From positions 1 through 14,058 of the forward strand of contig CANRAX010000025.1 of assembly GCA_947628635.1 (NCBI GenBank): a stretch of DNA of 14,058 bases, in the 5' to 3' direction. This DNA comes from an uncultured Bacilli bacterium. Its GTDB lineage: Bacteria > Bacillota_I > Bacilli_A > RF39 > UBA660. The position numbers and the translations under genes were made by a program. Shown piece after piece: positions 5,751 through 13,973 of the stretch (position 1 is its first letter; each line of letters starts with the position of its first letter). The notes below the pieces were generated by a model that did no database searches, was not told the origin of the DNA, and saw only the letters and a list, made by a program, of their open reading frames with translations.

Positions 5751-7112
5751 ATGACTTTTAAAAATCCTCAACAATTTTTTAAAGATATTTTGAGTTCTGG
5801 TAATAAGATTGATATCTTAACTAGAGAAGAATTTATTAATTTTTTTCATTCCGAAATTTTAGAAAATCGCTACAAAATTATCGATTGCTTTTTACCTTTT
5901 TTAATTGATAAAGAACCAGAGCTTTGTTTTACTTTAATTTATGATTTGAAAAAATATGAGGATAAAACCCTAGCTCTTTTGAAAAGAATTATAGGTACTT
6001 ATAATTTATCAAAAAAAGAATTAACTTATATTTTATATAATTTACCAAAAGGAAAGGAAATTTTACTTAGTGCTTTAGAAAATCATATTATTTCTTATAG
6101 CAATAATAATCTTTTACTAACTCTAATATTAAATGATTTAAATCATAATGAAGATTTACTTTCATTTTTTAAAAATAACAAAAATTTATCTATACGCTTT
6201 TCCTTTATGAATAACATTGCTTTAAAAAGGCCAGAACTCTTTTCTAGCATTTTTCCCAATATTATTGAAAATATTTTTTATATTGATGAAAACAACAAAA
6301 AAGAGTATATTTCAATGGATAATCTTTCTAATTTAGCCTGTAATCTTTCAAAAACACCACAAAATAAAGAAATTTATGAACAATTAAAATCTTTTCTTTA
6401 TAAGACCTATCCTAAAAATAATATAGCTAGAAATTTAATTAGAGAAAAAAATGAAAAACTGCTTTTAGAGGATTTAGATAATTTATACCAAACTTCTTTT
6501 GATTGTAATATAGAAATTCTAAAAAAATATGAAAATTATCTTTCTAAAGATATTATAGGTAATTTGAAGAAAAATTATGAATTATTTAAAAGAACCCCTT
6601 ATCACCTTCAAAATATATATACCTATGATCTTGATAAGAATTTAGCTAATTTAATTAATAAATATTTATCTTTAAGCAAGAATAAAACTATAAAATTTAT
6701 TGGTAAAGGTACAACTGCCGCATGTTATAGAATTGGTGATTTTGTAATAAAATTTATTCTTAGTAAACATACCTATAATGCAACACCAAGACTTTATTTA
6801 ATAAATAGAGTTTTGTATGAAGAATTAGTAAAAGATGATTATGGAAAATGTTTAGCTGGTCTTGAAGTTCAAAAATACTTAGCTAAAAAATTATCTTACT
6901 TAGATTTAACAGCAATTAGCAAATATCAAAAACTTCTTCGTGAAGAGGGATTTTACATAAGCGATTCTCTTATCAAAAGTAATTTTCGTTTTCTTGATTC
7001 TTACAAAGATGCTGATTGTCCCGATCCCGAACTTCTACCTGATTGTTTCAAGAAAAAACCTCTTGTCTGTATCGACAGAGATTCCTTTGAAAAAATTAAG
7101 AAGATTATTTAA
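5751..7112 (+). CDS. Unknown protein, helical N-terminus plus kinase-like C-terminus
   Basis: This 453-residue protein has its own promoter and a good AAGGAG site. Residues 1-310 look all-helical, with leucine-rich helices and many Asn/Lys turns, reminiscent of HEAT-type repeats but without a clear repeat period. From about 314 the sequence resembles the N-lobe of a protein kinase: FIGKGTTAACYRIGDFVIKF gives a Gly-rich loop (Gly318, Gly320) and a candidate ATP-contacting Lys334. Further on, YISDSLIKSN (Asp405, Asn411) and LVCIDRD (Asp442) sit where kinase-fold enzymes keep catalytic-loop Asp/Asn and the metal-binding Asp. The spacing is unusual, and no standard HRD or DFG is present. The whole kinase-like part is only about 140 residues, so it is compact, degenerate or a look-alike. 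No signal peptide or membrane segment is seen. It converges on glmS with a 12-nt gap. I do not know the family or substrate. Confidence 0.65.
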   Translation: MTFKNPQQFFKDILSSGNKIDILTREEFINFFHSEILENRYKIIDCFLPFLIDKEPELCFTLIYDLKKYEDKTLALLKRIIGTYNLSKKELTYILYNLPKGKEILLSALENHIISYSNNNLLLTLILNDLNHNEDLLSFFKNNKNLSIRFSFMNNIALKRPELFSSIFPNIIENIFYIDENNKKEYISMDNLSNLACNLSKTPQNKEIYEQLKSFLYKTYPKNNIARNLIREKNEKLLLEDLDNLYQTSFDCNIEILKKYENYLSKDIIGNLKKNYELFKRTPYHLQNIYTYDLDKNLANLINKYLSLSKNKTIKFIGKGTTAACYRIGDFVIKFILSKHTYNATPRLYLINRVLYEELVKDDYGKCLAGLEVQKYLAKKLSYLDLTAISKYQKLLREEGFYISDSLIKSNFRFLDSYKDADCPDPELLPDCFKKKPLVCIDRDSFEKIKKII

Positions 7113-7124
7113 AAATTAAAAGGG

Positions 7125-8900
7125 TTATTCGACAGTTACGCTTTTAGCCAAATTTTTAGGTTTATCTATTTCACAGCCTCGTAAATAAGCTGTATAATAA
7201 GCAATTAACTGCATAACAGGTACAACTAATAAACTTTGGAACAATTTATTAACTTTTGGAATAATTATTTCATAATCAAATTTTTCTAAACTACTATCAT
7301 TTGTTAAAACAATAACTTTTGCTCCACGTGACTTTACTTCTATTACATTTGAAAGCGTTTTATCTTTTATTTCATCATCAGTAATAACTGCAAAAACAGG
7401 CATATCTTCTTCAATTAAAGAGATTGTTCCATGTTTCAACTCACCAGCTTGATAAGCTTCACTATGAATATAAGCAACTTCCTTTAATTTTAAACTACCT
7501 TCTAAACTAATAGCATAATCAATTCCTCGACCAATAAAGAAAATATCTTCTTTTTTACAAATAGCTTCTGCTATTTTTTTATACTGTTCTTTTTCAGCCA
7601 ACAACTTTCTTAAAAAATCAGGAATTTTTCTTATTTCATCAGCTATTTCCAAATTACTTCCTTGTTTTTTAGATATTGTATTTATAGTTAGTAGTGAAAG
7701 CATTAACACTTGAAGTAAATAAGCTTTTGTTGTCGCAACAGCAACTTCAACACCAGCTTCAATAAATAATTTATAATCAGCTTCCCTCGCTATTGTCGAA
7801 GTTTTAACATTAACAATAGCTAAAGTTAAAACACCATTTTCCTTAGCCTTACGTAATGCCGCAATAGTATCAGCAGTTTCTCCTGATTGAGATATCAAAA
7901 TAACTAAAGTTTTAGGTTTATAGAAAATCTTTTTATAACGATATTCACTTGCACACTCCACATCAACTTTGATAGATGCCATTTCCTCAATCAAATTTTT
8001 TCCTATCATTCCAGCGTACATAGCCGAACCACATGCTACAATATGGATTTCATCAAATAAACTTAAATCAATTAGTTCCAATTCATTGTCAAAATACTTT
8101 TGTAAGGTTCTTTCAAAAACAACTGGCTCTTCCATGATTTCTTTCAACATAAAATGTTCATAATTACCTTTGCTAACATCTTCGCCAATCAAATCAGTCG
8201 TTTTTATTTCCTTATTAACAACAAGACCATTTTTAAAAACATTAACGCCAGTAAAGCTAAGTTCACAAATTTCATCTTCTTCAAGTAGAATATATTTATT
8301 TGTATAATCAATTATTGCACTTATATCACTAGCAATAAAATATTCTTCTTTTCCAACACCTACTATCAAAGGAGAATTTTTTCTAACAGCATAAATTTTA
8401 TCAATATCACTAACTAATATTCCTAAAGCATAAGAACCTTTTAAAATATCCAAAGTTTTTGAAATAGCTTTAAAAATATTCTTACTTTCTTCATAAAACT
8501 TATTCATTATAACCGCAATTACTTCAGTATCTGTATCACTGTAAAAACTAAAACCTTCTTTAGTCAAACTTTCTCTAAGTTCATTAGCATTCTCTATAAT
8601 TCCATTATGAACTAGTGTAATTTTTCCAGCTTGATGAGGATGAGCGTTTAAAGTTGTTACTTTTCCATGTGTTGCCCATCTCGTATGAGCAATACCCATA
8701 TTAGCCTTAATACTATTTTCTGTACTTAATTTTTCCTCTAAAGAATTTATTTTTCCAACACTTTTTATTACTTGGACATTCTTTTCATTACGCAAGGCAA
8801 TCCCAGCTGAGTCATAACCACGATATTCTAATTTCTTTAATCCTTTAATAAGTATTTCTTGAGGATTGCTACGTCCAATATATCCAACTATTCCACACAT
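7125..8900 (-). CDS. glmS: Glutamine-fructose-6-phosphate aminotransferase (isomerizing)
   Basis: GlmS makes glucosamine-6-phosphate from fructose-6-phosphate and glutamine, the first step towards UDP-GlcNAc for peptidoglycan. The 591-residue product is near the normal length of about 600. The N-terminal glutaminase domain starts with Met-Cys-Gly-Ile-Val-Gly; Cys2 is the nucleophile after Met removal. RWATHG (74-79), HNGIIEN (98-104) and SDTDTEV (121-127) complete the glutamine site. Two SIS sugar-isomerase domains follow, with CGSAMYAG, SQSGETADT, ATTKAYLLQ and the characteristic C-terminus NLAKSVTVE. ATG 8898-8900 has GAAAGG 8 nt upstream. It is 18 nt behind the AAA+ gene, so the two are probably one transcript. 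That gap is too short for a glmS ribozyme, so the usual Firmicute control by glucosamine-6-phosphate is not placed here. Confidence 0.98.
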   Translation of the reverse strand: MCGIVGYIGRSNPQEILIKGLKKLEYRGYDSAGIALRNEKNVQVIKSVGKINSLEEKLSTENSIKANMGIAHTRWATHGKVTTLNAHPHQAGKITLVHNGIIENANELRESLTKEGFSFYSDTDTEVIAVIMNKFYEESKNIFKAISKTLDILKGSYALGILVSDIDKIYAVRKNSPLIVGVGKEEYFIASDISAIIDYTNKYILLEEDEICELSFTGVNVFKNGLVVNKEIKTTDLIGEDVSKGNYEHFMLKEIMEEPVVFERTLQKYFDNELELIDLSLFDEIHIVACGSAMYAGMIGKNLIEEMASIKVDVECASEYRYKKIFYKPKTLVILISQSGETADTIAALRKAKENGVLTLAIVNVKTSTIAREADYKLFIEAGVEVAVATTKAYLLQVLMLSLLTINTISKKQGSNLEIADEIRKIPDFLRKLLAEKEQYKKIAEAICKKEDIFFIGRGIDYAISLEGSLKLKEVAYIHSEAYQAGELKHGTISLIEEDMPVFAVITDDEIKDKTLSNVIEVKSRGAKVIVLTNDSSLEKFDYEIIIPKVNKLFQSLLVVPVMQLIAYYTAYLRGCEIDKPKNLAKSVTVE

Positions 8901-8918
8901 AAAATAAACCTTTCTTTT

Positions 8919-9869
8919 TTAATCTTCACTCAAATGTTCATAAGTTTCACTATTTTTTTTGCATTCCGCTATCTGATCAGCAAACATTGTATCAAATTGA
9001 GGCAAAGCTTTTTTTATAACATCCGGATAAATATTTTTACTTTCTGAAATAGCTACTCTGAAATCTAAAACATTTACTTCCCTACGATTTTCAAATAAAC
9101 AATTAGAAAAAGCGTTTTGAACTATTGTCAAAGAAACATCTGGATATCTTGAACCAATTTCATAAACTCTTTTATATTCACTTGTTATATCGGTAATAAA
9201 TTCCATCATCTTCCTTTGAATAAATGGAGTATAAAGCATTTTAGCTCCAGTCCTGATTTCTATTTTTGGTAATGTTCCTATTAAAATTTGAATATTTTCT
9301 TCTCTAGTTGGTTCAAAAATTTCAATCTTTTGGAAACGTCTTACAAAAGCCTTATCACGCAAAATATATCTCTCATATTCTTCTGTTGTGGTTGCTCCAA
9401 TAACTTTTATATCACCACGATCAAGGGCTGGTTTAAACATATTGGCAAAATCTAAACTTTCCCCTTTACTTCCCATAAGAGTATGAATTTCATCAATAAA
9501 AAGAATTAATTTTGATTTACTTTTCAACTCATCTATTAAAGTTTGAATTTTACTTTCACCAGTAACTGGATCAACACCAAGCAAAGCTGAAGTATTTATC
9601 TTTATAACTTGATAATCTTTTAACACATCAGGCACCTCTTGCCTTTGAATACGATAAGCTAATCCCTCAACTGTGGCTGTTTTACCAACACCAGGTTTAC
9701 CAATTAAGACAGCTGATTTATCAGGTGTAAGTAAAGTTATAATTAATTGTTTTATTTGTTCATCTCGACCAATAGCGGGATTTGTTATATATTTATTCTT
9801 TTGAAAATTTTCTCCATAATTTTCAAGCATGCTTATTCTTTTTTTCTTTATATCAAATTTTTCATCCAT
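8919..9869 (-). CDS. Standalone ClpB/ClpC NBD1-like AAA+ ATPase
   Basis: This 316-residue protein is a single AAA+ module most like the first ATPase domain of ClpA/B/C. It has IGRDEQI (33-39), Walker A GKPGVGKT (57-64), Walker B ILFIDE (122-127), sensor-1 GATTTEEY (158-165), arginine-finger candidates Arg177-Arg178 in FVRRF, and the small helical domain with RYPDVSLTIVQNAF (241-254). The Clp N-domain, middle domain and second ATPase are absent. The substrate-gripping pore loop of Clp D1 (usually KYRG-like) is replaced by a shorter GVDPVTGES segment without an aromatic residue. It may therefore remodel a partner without threading it, or be regulatory; that is inference. It has its own extended -10 promoter and is followed by glmS after 18 nt. 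The ribosome binding site is weak (GGATG, 7 nt from ATG). Confidence 0.85.
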   Translation of the reverse strand: MDEKFDIKKKRISMLENYGENFQKNKYITNPAIGRDEQIKQLIITLLTPDKSAVLIGKPGVGKTATVEGLAYRIQRQEVPDVLKDYQVIKINTSALLGVDPVTGESKIQTLIDELKSKSKLILFIDEIHTLMGSKGESLDFANMFKPALDRGDIKVIGATTTEEYERYILRDKAFVRRFQKIEIFEPTREENIQILIGTLPKIEIRTGAKMLYTPFIQRKMMEFITDITSEYKRVYEIGSRYPDVSLTIVQNAFSNCLFENRREVNVLDFRVAISESKNIYPDVIKKALPQFDTMFADQIAECKKNSETYEHLSED

Positions 9870-9892
9870 ACTAACACATCCAATTCATTTTT

Positions 9893-9901
9893 ATTATAAC
9901 A
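9893..9901 (-). promoter_or_regulatory. Extended -10 promoter of the AAA+ gene and glmS
   Basis: TGT-TATAAT is a perfect -10 with the TG extension. The -35 region 17 bp upstream (TTATAA) is poor and lies in the end of the preceding gene. Predicted start is near 9886, with a leader of about 17 nt. Confidence 0.5.
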
Positions 9902-9902
9902 T

Positions 9903-10316
9903 TTATTTCTTCGTTTTATAAGTATTAAGTAAAAATATAACTGCCCATACCACTAAAGATGGTAAGAAAGATATAATTATCAGTTGAACAAAGTTATTCA
10001 AAGCCAAACCTATTTCCTTAGTTCTCACATAAAATTCATTTAAACTAAAAAGCGCATAATTAATCATTGTCAGAATTGTCGTTCTAGTAAATCTTTTTTC
10101 CCAAAAATCCGATTTTGAAATAAAACGAAAATATAAAAAAATTCCTATATAATAAATACTAAATATTAGCGTTGCACTTACCATAATTTTTGTATAATTA
10201 TCATCTATAATTTCATATTTATTAAAAATATATTTATAAGCAAAATATCCATAAGCCAGTCCAAGTATGCCGTATATTAAATTCATTATAAATCTTCTAT
10301 TCTTTGAAAAAAACAT
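9903..10316 (-). CDS. Small integral membrane protein, four predicted helices
   Basis: The 137-residue product has a short basic N-terminus (SKNRR). Four hydrophobic segments follow, at about 11-31, 43-63, 78-96 and 107-130, and it ends in Thr-Lys-Lys. Aromatic residues are frequent. I see no conserved polar or catalytic motif, so the family is not recognised. ATG 10314-10316 has GGTGG 4 nt upstream, a close spacing; ATG at residue 11 is an alternative but lacks a good site. It starts 12 nt after the CDF transporter stop, so it is almost surely co-transcribed. A link to the transporter is possible but only by position. Confidence 0.8.
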   Translation of the reverse strand: MFFSKNRRFIMNLIYGILGLAYGYFAYKYIFNKYEIIDDNYTKIMVSATLIFSIYYIGIFLYFRFISKSDFWEKRFTRTTILTMINYALFSLNEFYVRTKEIGLALNNFVQLIIISFLPSLVVWAVIFLLNTYKTKK

Positions 10317-10328
10317 TTTACCACCAAC

Positions 10329-11201
10329 CTACTTTTCTTTTACTTTCATGGGATTAACATGAATAACAGTTAAATATATTTCTGGAATTAATTCATCAAT
10401 TTCTTTTTCTAAATTATTAGCTATATCATGACTTTCAAAAGTTGAAAGATTTCCATCTACAAAAATAGTTAATGAAATTTGATATTGATATCCCACTGGA
10501 GTTGCATTAAAATGATTAGTTTTTATAATTTCTTTATGCTTTTTAACAATATCTAAAACTTTATCTTTTGTTTCCTTACTAATGGATTTATCCATTAAAA
10601 CGTCATAACTCGCTACAAATATTTTACATGCTGAAGCAAAAATCCAGATACTAATAAACATTCCTACAATACCATCAACAAAATAAATATCTATTAAACT
10701 ACATAAACAAGCAACTAAGTTTATAAATGTTATAAAACAGTCATTTCTGTGATCTTTACTATTTGCATTTAACAAAATATTGTTATATTTTCTATAAAGT
10801 TTATTAGTATATATAAAAAGTCCAAACTTAACAATAATGGTAATTATACATACAACTACCAAAAATGAAGAAAAAAGAAATTTTCTTTGTTCAATAAGTG
10901 ATATAAATGAATTTTTAAAAACTTGATAGGCCATAATAAACATAACAACACTTATTAGAAGGGAATAAATATACTCCGCCTTACCGTGACCTAAATTATG
11001 ATCATCATCACTTGGTTTAGAAGCAATCTTATTACCAATAAAAGTCATAACTGAAGAAAAAATATCTCCTGCACTATTAAAAGCATCAGCTATCATTGCT
11101 TGGCTATGACTAATAGCTCCAACAATTGCCTTTATTACAAGCAAAAATATATTTCCTAGCATTCCTAAAATACTAGCTTTTTTTATTTCATTATACTTCA
11201 A
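10329..11201 (-). CDS. CDF-family cation efflux protein, probably Mn(II)
   Basis: CDF proteins are inner-membrane antiporters that export divalent metal ions. The 290-residue product has an N-terminal membrane domain with about six helices up to residue 200, and a C-terminal ferredoxin-like metal domain from about 215, with HxNA near the strand turn and HVNPMK close to the end. The transport site is readable: Asn42 and Asp46 in FNSAGD (helix 2), Asp150 and Asp154 in DHRND (helix 5). An N-D-D-D set is the signature of Mn-type members such as MntE, while Zn-type YiiP has D-D-H-D. Selectivity is inferred from that alone. The start is TTG 11199-11201, with AAAGGAG 10 nt upstream; no ATG precedes the needed first helix. 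Its ribosome binding site lies just past the terminator hairpin of the ABC gene, and the four-helix protein follows after 12 nt. Confidence 0.92.
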   Translation of the reverse strand: MKYNEIKKASILGMLGNIFLLVIKAIVGAISHSQAMIADAFNSAGDIFSSVMTFIGNKIASKPSDDDHNLGHGKAEYIYSLLISVVMFIMAYQVFKNSFISLIEQRKFLFSSFLVVVCIITIIVKFGLFIYTNKLYRKYNNILLNANSKDHRNDCFITFINLVACLCSLIDIYFVDGIVGMFISIWIFASACKIFVASYDVLMDKSISKETKDKVLDIVKKHKEIIKTNHFNATPVGYQYQISLTIFVDGNLSTFESHDIANNLEKEIDELIPEIYLTVIHVNPMKVKEK

Positions 11202-11219
11202 GTCAATCTCTCTCCTTTA

Positions 11220-11249
11220 AGAAAATAGTAAATCCTATGATTTACTATT
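11220..11249 (-). terminator. Hairpin after the ABC transporter gene, abutting the CDF ribosome binding site
   Basis: AATAGTAAAT, loop CATAGG, ATTTACTATT gives a perfect 10-bp stem that includes the ABC stop codon TAG. The tail TTTTCTT is a weak T tract that merges into the AAAGGAG site of the CDF gene. Termination is probably partial, since no separate promoter for the CDF gene fits between. Confidence 0.55.
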
Positions 11250-13791
11250 CAGTTCTCAACGCTTCAACTGGATCTTTCTTTGAAGCCATCTTTGCAGGAA
11301 TAAAACCAGCTATAACCGTTAAAAGTACGCTAATTATAACTAAAATAACTGCTCCTCCCACAGGCAACTTAGATAAAGCACTTATATTAACTACCTTTTT
11401 AATAATAATATTAATAGGGATATTTAAAATTATTGTAACTACTATGCCTAATACACCAGCGGTTAGACCTTCTATCAAAGTTTCAGCATTAAATACTCGA
11501 GAAATATCTTTTTTACTTGCTCCTATTGCTCGCAAAATGCCGATTTCTTTAGTTCTTTCAATAACAGAAATATAAGTAATAATCGCAATCATAATTGATG
11601 AAACAACTAAACTTATAGCTACAAAAGCAATTAACACACTACTTATAACATTAACTATTGTTGAAACTGAACTCATCATTACTCCAACAATATCCGTATA
11701 TCTAATTTGCTCACTTTCAGCTTTTTTAGCATTATATTTATCAATTATTTTAACTATTTCATCTTTTGAATCAAAATCTTTAGGATAAATAGCTATTTGA
11801 TCTGGATCATCTAATTCGGCAATTCCTAATTTAACTAAATTCTCCTCATAACTAGAAGTCATATTTTCTGAGTATGTTTTCATATATTCAGCAAGTTCTT
11901 CTTGGGATAAACTTTGAATATACATCAATTCTTCTTGAGATAAATCCTTAATATCAAAACTATCATTAGTAGAAAATTCTCTTCCTGTAAATACATTCTT
12001 CTCTTTATTTTCTAATTGTTCTTTAACAATATCAGTCTTATTAATTTCTTCAATTAAATGACTAACAAGCTCATGAGTATAGCCTACCATTCCTGGTGTA
12101 TTACTGCCAGTAACAGCTTCTTCATTAGGTTTAATAATACCAACTATTTTTAATTCTAAAGCATTAGCTAAAACATCTTTCATATATTCTTTATCATCAG
12201 ACATATTTATCCAAATACCGTTGTTTTTCTTATAATAATCAGTATTTAAGATAAGTCTAAATGAAGTATTAAGTAACTCATCATAACTATAAGAAGTATT
12301 TTCAAAATGTACATCTTTACCTGTTGTCATGTTTACAAATTGTTCTTTTAAATCATCTTGTGATAAGATACCCAAACTATAAAGAGTATAATCAGATATT
12401 TGATTATTTTTATCTACTTGTAAAACAACTTCATTATAATTTTCTGGCCAATGTCCTTTTACTAAATTATATTGTTGTTTATTTAACTTATCATTATTAA
12501 TCATTTCATAAAAAACATTATAATTAGACATATAAGTACTATAAGCATTAGATATTCCACTTGTACTCATACCAATCGAATCAAAAACAGTAGTTGGATT
12601 TACTTGAACTATATTTTCTAAATCATTTTTATAAATATTCATAGTTACATTATAAGAGTATTGGATATCTGATGAATAATCTTCTATTTTTGATTTATTT
12701 TCTAAATATTTAGAGAAATTTTTTAAATCATTTCGTTGAACTTTTTGAGTCATTGTTGTAAACATATCACCCATTATATTTAGAGAATGAATTTTTTCAT
12801 CCTTATATTCTTTTTGTTCAGCACTTCCAGCAAGAGATTCTAAGATAGTTGACATGTCAACTGATTCTTTTTGAATAATAAGTGGATATGAACTAAGGGT
12901 TTCTTCTTCTGTTTTATCTATATAGTTTTGAATACCATGTGATAAAGATAAAATTAAAGCAATTCCAATTATTCCTATGGAACCAGCAAAAGCTGTAAGT
13001 ATAGTCCGCCCTTTTTTAGTAAGTAAATTATTAAAACTAAGTGAAAGAGCTGTCTTAAAAGACATGTTTTTCTTACGATCTTTTTTCTTATTTTGTCTTT
13101 CCTCTTCCTTACCATCAAAAGGATTATTATCACTAATAACTTCGCCATCTTTTAGCTCAATAATTCTTGTTGAATATTCTTCAGCCAATTCACTATTATG
13201 AGTAACCATAATTACTAGTCTATCCTTCGCAACTTCTTTAAGTAATTTCATAATTTGTGTACTAGTTTTAGAATCAAGGGCTCCCGTTGGCTCATCAGCT
13301 AGCAAAATATCAGGATTATTTATTAAAGCACGAGCAATTGCGACTCTCTGCATTTGACCACCAGAAAGTTGATTAGGTCTTTTATTCATATGTTCTTCCA
13401 AGCCAACTTCTTTTAAAGCCTTAATAGCTCTTTTTCTTCTTTCATTTTTAGAAACACCAGACAAAGTAAGTGCAAGTTCTACATTAGAAAGTATTGATTG
13501 ATGTGATATTAAATTATAACTTTGAAAAACAAAGCCAATACGATGATTACGATAAGTATCCCAATCTTTATCATTATATTTTTTTGTACTAATGCCATTA
13601 ATAATCAAATCACCACTAGTATAATTATCTAAGCCGCCTATTATATTTAAAAGTGTTGTCTTACCTGAACCAGATGGTCCTAAAATAGAGACAAACTCAT
13701 TTTCTCTAAAGCTCACACTTACACAATCTAAGGCCTTTTGTTTAAAACTATCTGTTTCATAAACTTTACTTATCTTTTTTAATTCTAACAT
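11245..13791 (-). CDS. MacB-like ABC transporter, fused ATPase and FtsX permease
   Basis: The 848-residue product joins a complete ATPase to a permease, as in MacB-type (mechanotransmission) transporters. Residues 1-225 form the nucleotide-binding domain: Walker A GPSGSGKT (38-45), Q-loop Gln90, signature LSGGQ (142-146), Walker B ILLADE (162-167) and switch His198. A basic linker (KEEERQNKKKDRKKN) precedes the permease. The first membrane helix is near 262-285. Next comes an extracellular domain of more than 350 residues rich in Asn, Ser and Tyr. Three C-terminal helices have the FtsX-type coupling motif ERTKEIGILRAIGASKKDI between the first two. It ends MASKKDPVEALRTE, typical of the family. 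ATG 13789-13791 has AGAGGG 5 nt upstream. The substrate cannot be told from sequence; relatives move lipoproteins, peptides or toxic compounds. Confidence 0.94.
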   Translation of the reverse strand: MLELKKISKVYETDSFKQKALDCVSVSFRENEFVSILGPSGSGKTTLLNIIGGLDNYTSGDLIINGISTKKYNDKDWDTYRNHRIGFVFQSYNLISHQSILSNVELALTLSGVSKNERRKRAIKALKEVGLEEHMNKRPNQLSGGQMQRVAIARALINNPDILLADEPTGALDSKTSTQIMKLLKEVAKDRLVIMVTHNSELAEEYSTRIIELKDGEVISDNNPFDGKEEERQNKKKDRKKNMSFKTALSLSFNNLLTKKGRTILTAFAGSIGIIGIALILSLSHGIQNYIDKTEEETLSSYPLIIQKESVDMSTILESLAGSAEQKEYKDEKIHSLNIMGDMFTTMTQKVQRNDLKNFSKYLENKSKIEDYSSDIQYSYNVTMNIYKNDLENIVQVNPTTVFDSIGMSTSGISNAYSTYMSNYNVFYEMINNDKLNKQQYNLVKGHWPENYNEVVLQVDKNNQISDYTLYSLGILSQDDLKEQFVNMTTGKDVHFENTSYSYDELLNTSFRLILNTDYYKKNNGIWINMSDDKEYMKDVLANALELKIVGIIKPNEEAVTGSNTPGMVGYTHELVSHLIEEINKTDIVKEQLENKEKNVFTGREFSTNDSFDIKDLSQEELMYIQSLSQEELAEYMKTYSENMTSSYEENLVKLGIAELDDPDQIAIYPKDFDSKDEIVKIIDKYNAKKAESEQIRYTDIVGVMMSSVSTIVNVISSVLIAFVAISLVVSSIMIAIITYISVIERTKEIGILRAIGASKKDISRVFNAETLIEGLTAGVLGIVVTIILNIPINIIIKKVVNISALSKLPVGGAVILVIISVLLTVIAGFIPAKMASKKDPVEALRTE

Positions 13792-13829
13792 TTAATCCCT
13801 CTTTTCTAATTATACGAATACTACCTTTT

Positions 13830-13858
13830 ATTTTATCATTAATTTAATAATCCTACAA
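13830..13858 (-). promoter_or_regulatory. Promoter of the ABC transporter gene
   Basis: The -35 is TTGTAG (13853-13858), the spacer 17 bp, and the -10 TAAAAT (13830-13835) with a TGA extension. Predicted start is near 13823. A second TATAAT at 13809-13814 has no matching -35 and would give a leader of only about 11 nt. Confidence 0.55.
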
Positions 13859-13902
13859 CTATTCTAAAAAGAAATTTAACTATAATAATATTATTCTAAT
13901 TT

Positions 13903-13931
13903 ATTTGTAAATTTACATATTTTTTACAAAT
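13903..13931. promoter_or_regulatory. Operator-like inverted repeat in the divergent region
   Basis: ATTTGTAAA (13903-13911) and TTTACAAAT (13923-13931) are perfect 9-bp inverted arms with an 11-bp spacer. Nested in the left part is TGTAAATTTACA (13906-13917), a perfect 12-bp palindrome. No T-run follows on either strand, so it does not look like a terminator. It lies just upstream of the plus-strand promoter and 45 bp or more from the ABC promoter. It could bind a dimeric repressor, but AT-rich DNA produces such palindromes fairly easily. Confidence 0.4.
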
Positions 13932-13938
13932 CAAAAAG

Positions 13939-13967
13939 TTTATATTTACATTAGACTATGTTATATT
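13939..13967 (+). promoter_or_regulatory. Candidate promoter reading out of the right edge
   Basis: TTTATA (13939-13944), a 17-bp spacer, and TATATT (13962-13967) give a plausible SigA promoter. Predicted start is near 13974, immediately before AGAGGTGAAAGG. It is divergent from the ABC gene. Confidence 0.45.
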
Positions 13968-13973
13968 TGAAAC

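Noticed and set aside
13809..13814. TATAAT close to the ABC gene start as its promoter.
   Set aside because: No acceptable -35 and a leader of about 11 nt; the TTGTAG/TAAAAT pair at 13830-13858 is better.
13884..13895. AATAATATTATT palindrome.
   Set aside because: Pure A/T palindromes are expected by chance in this base composition.
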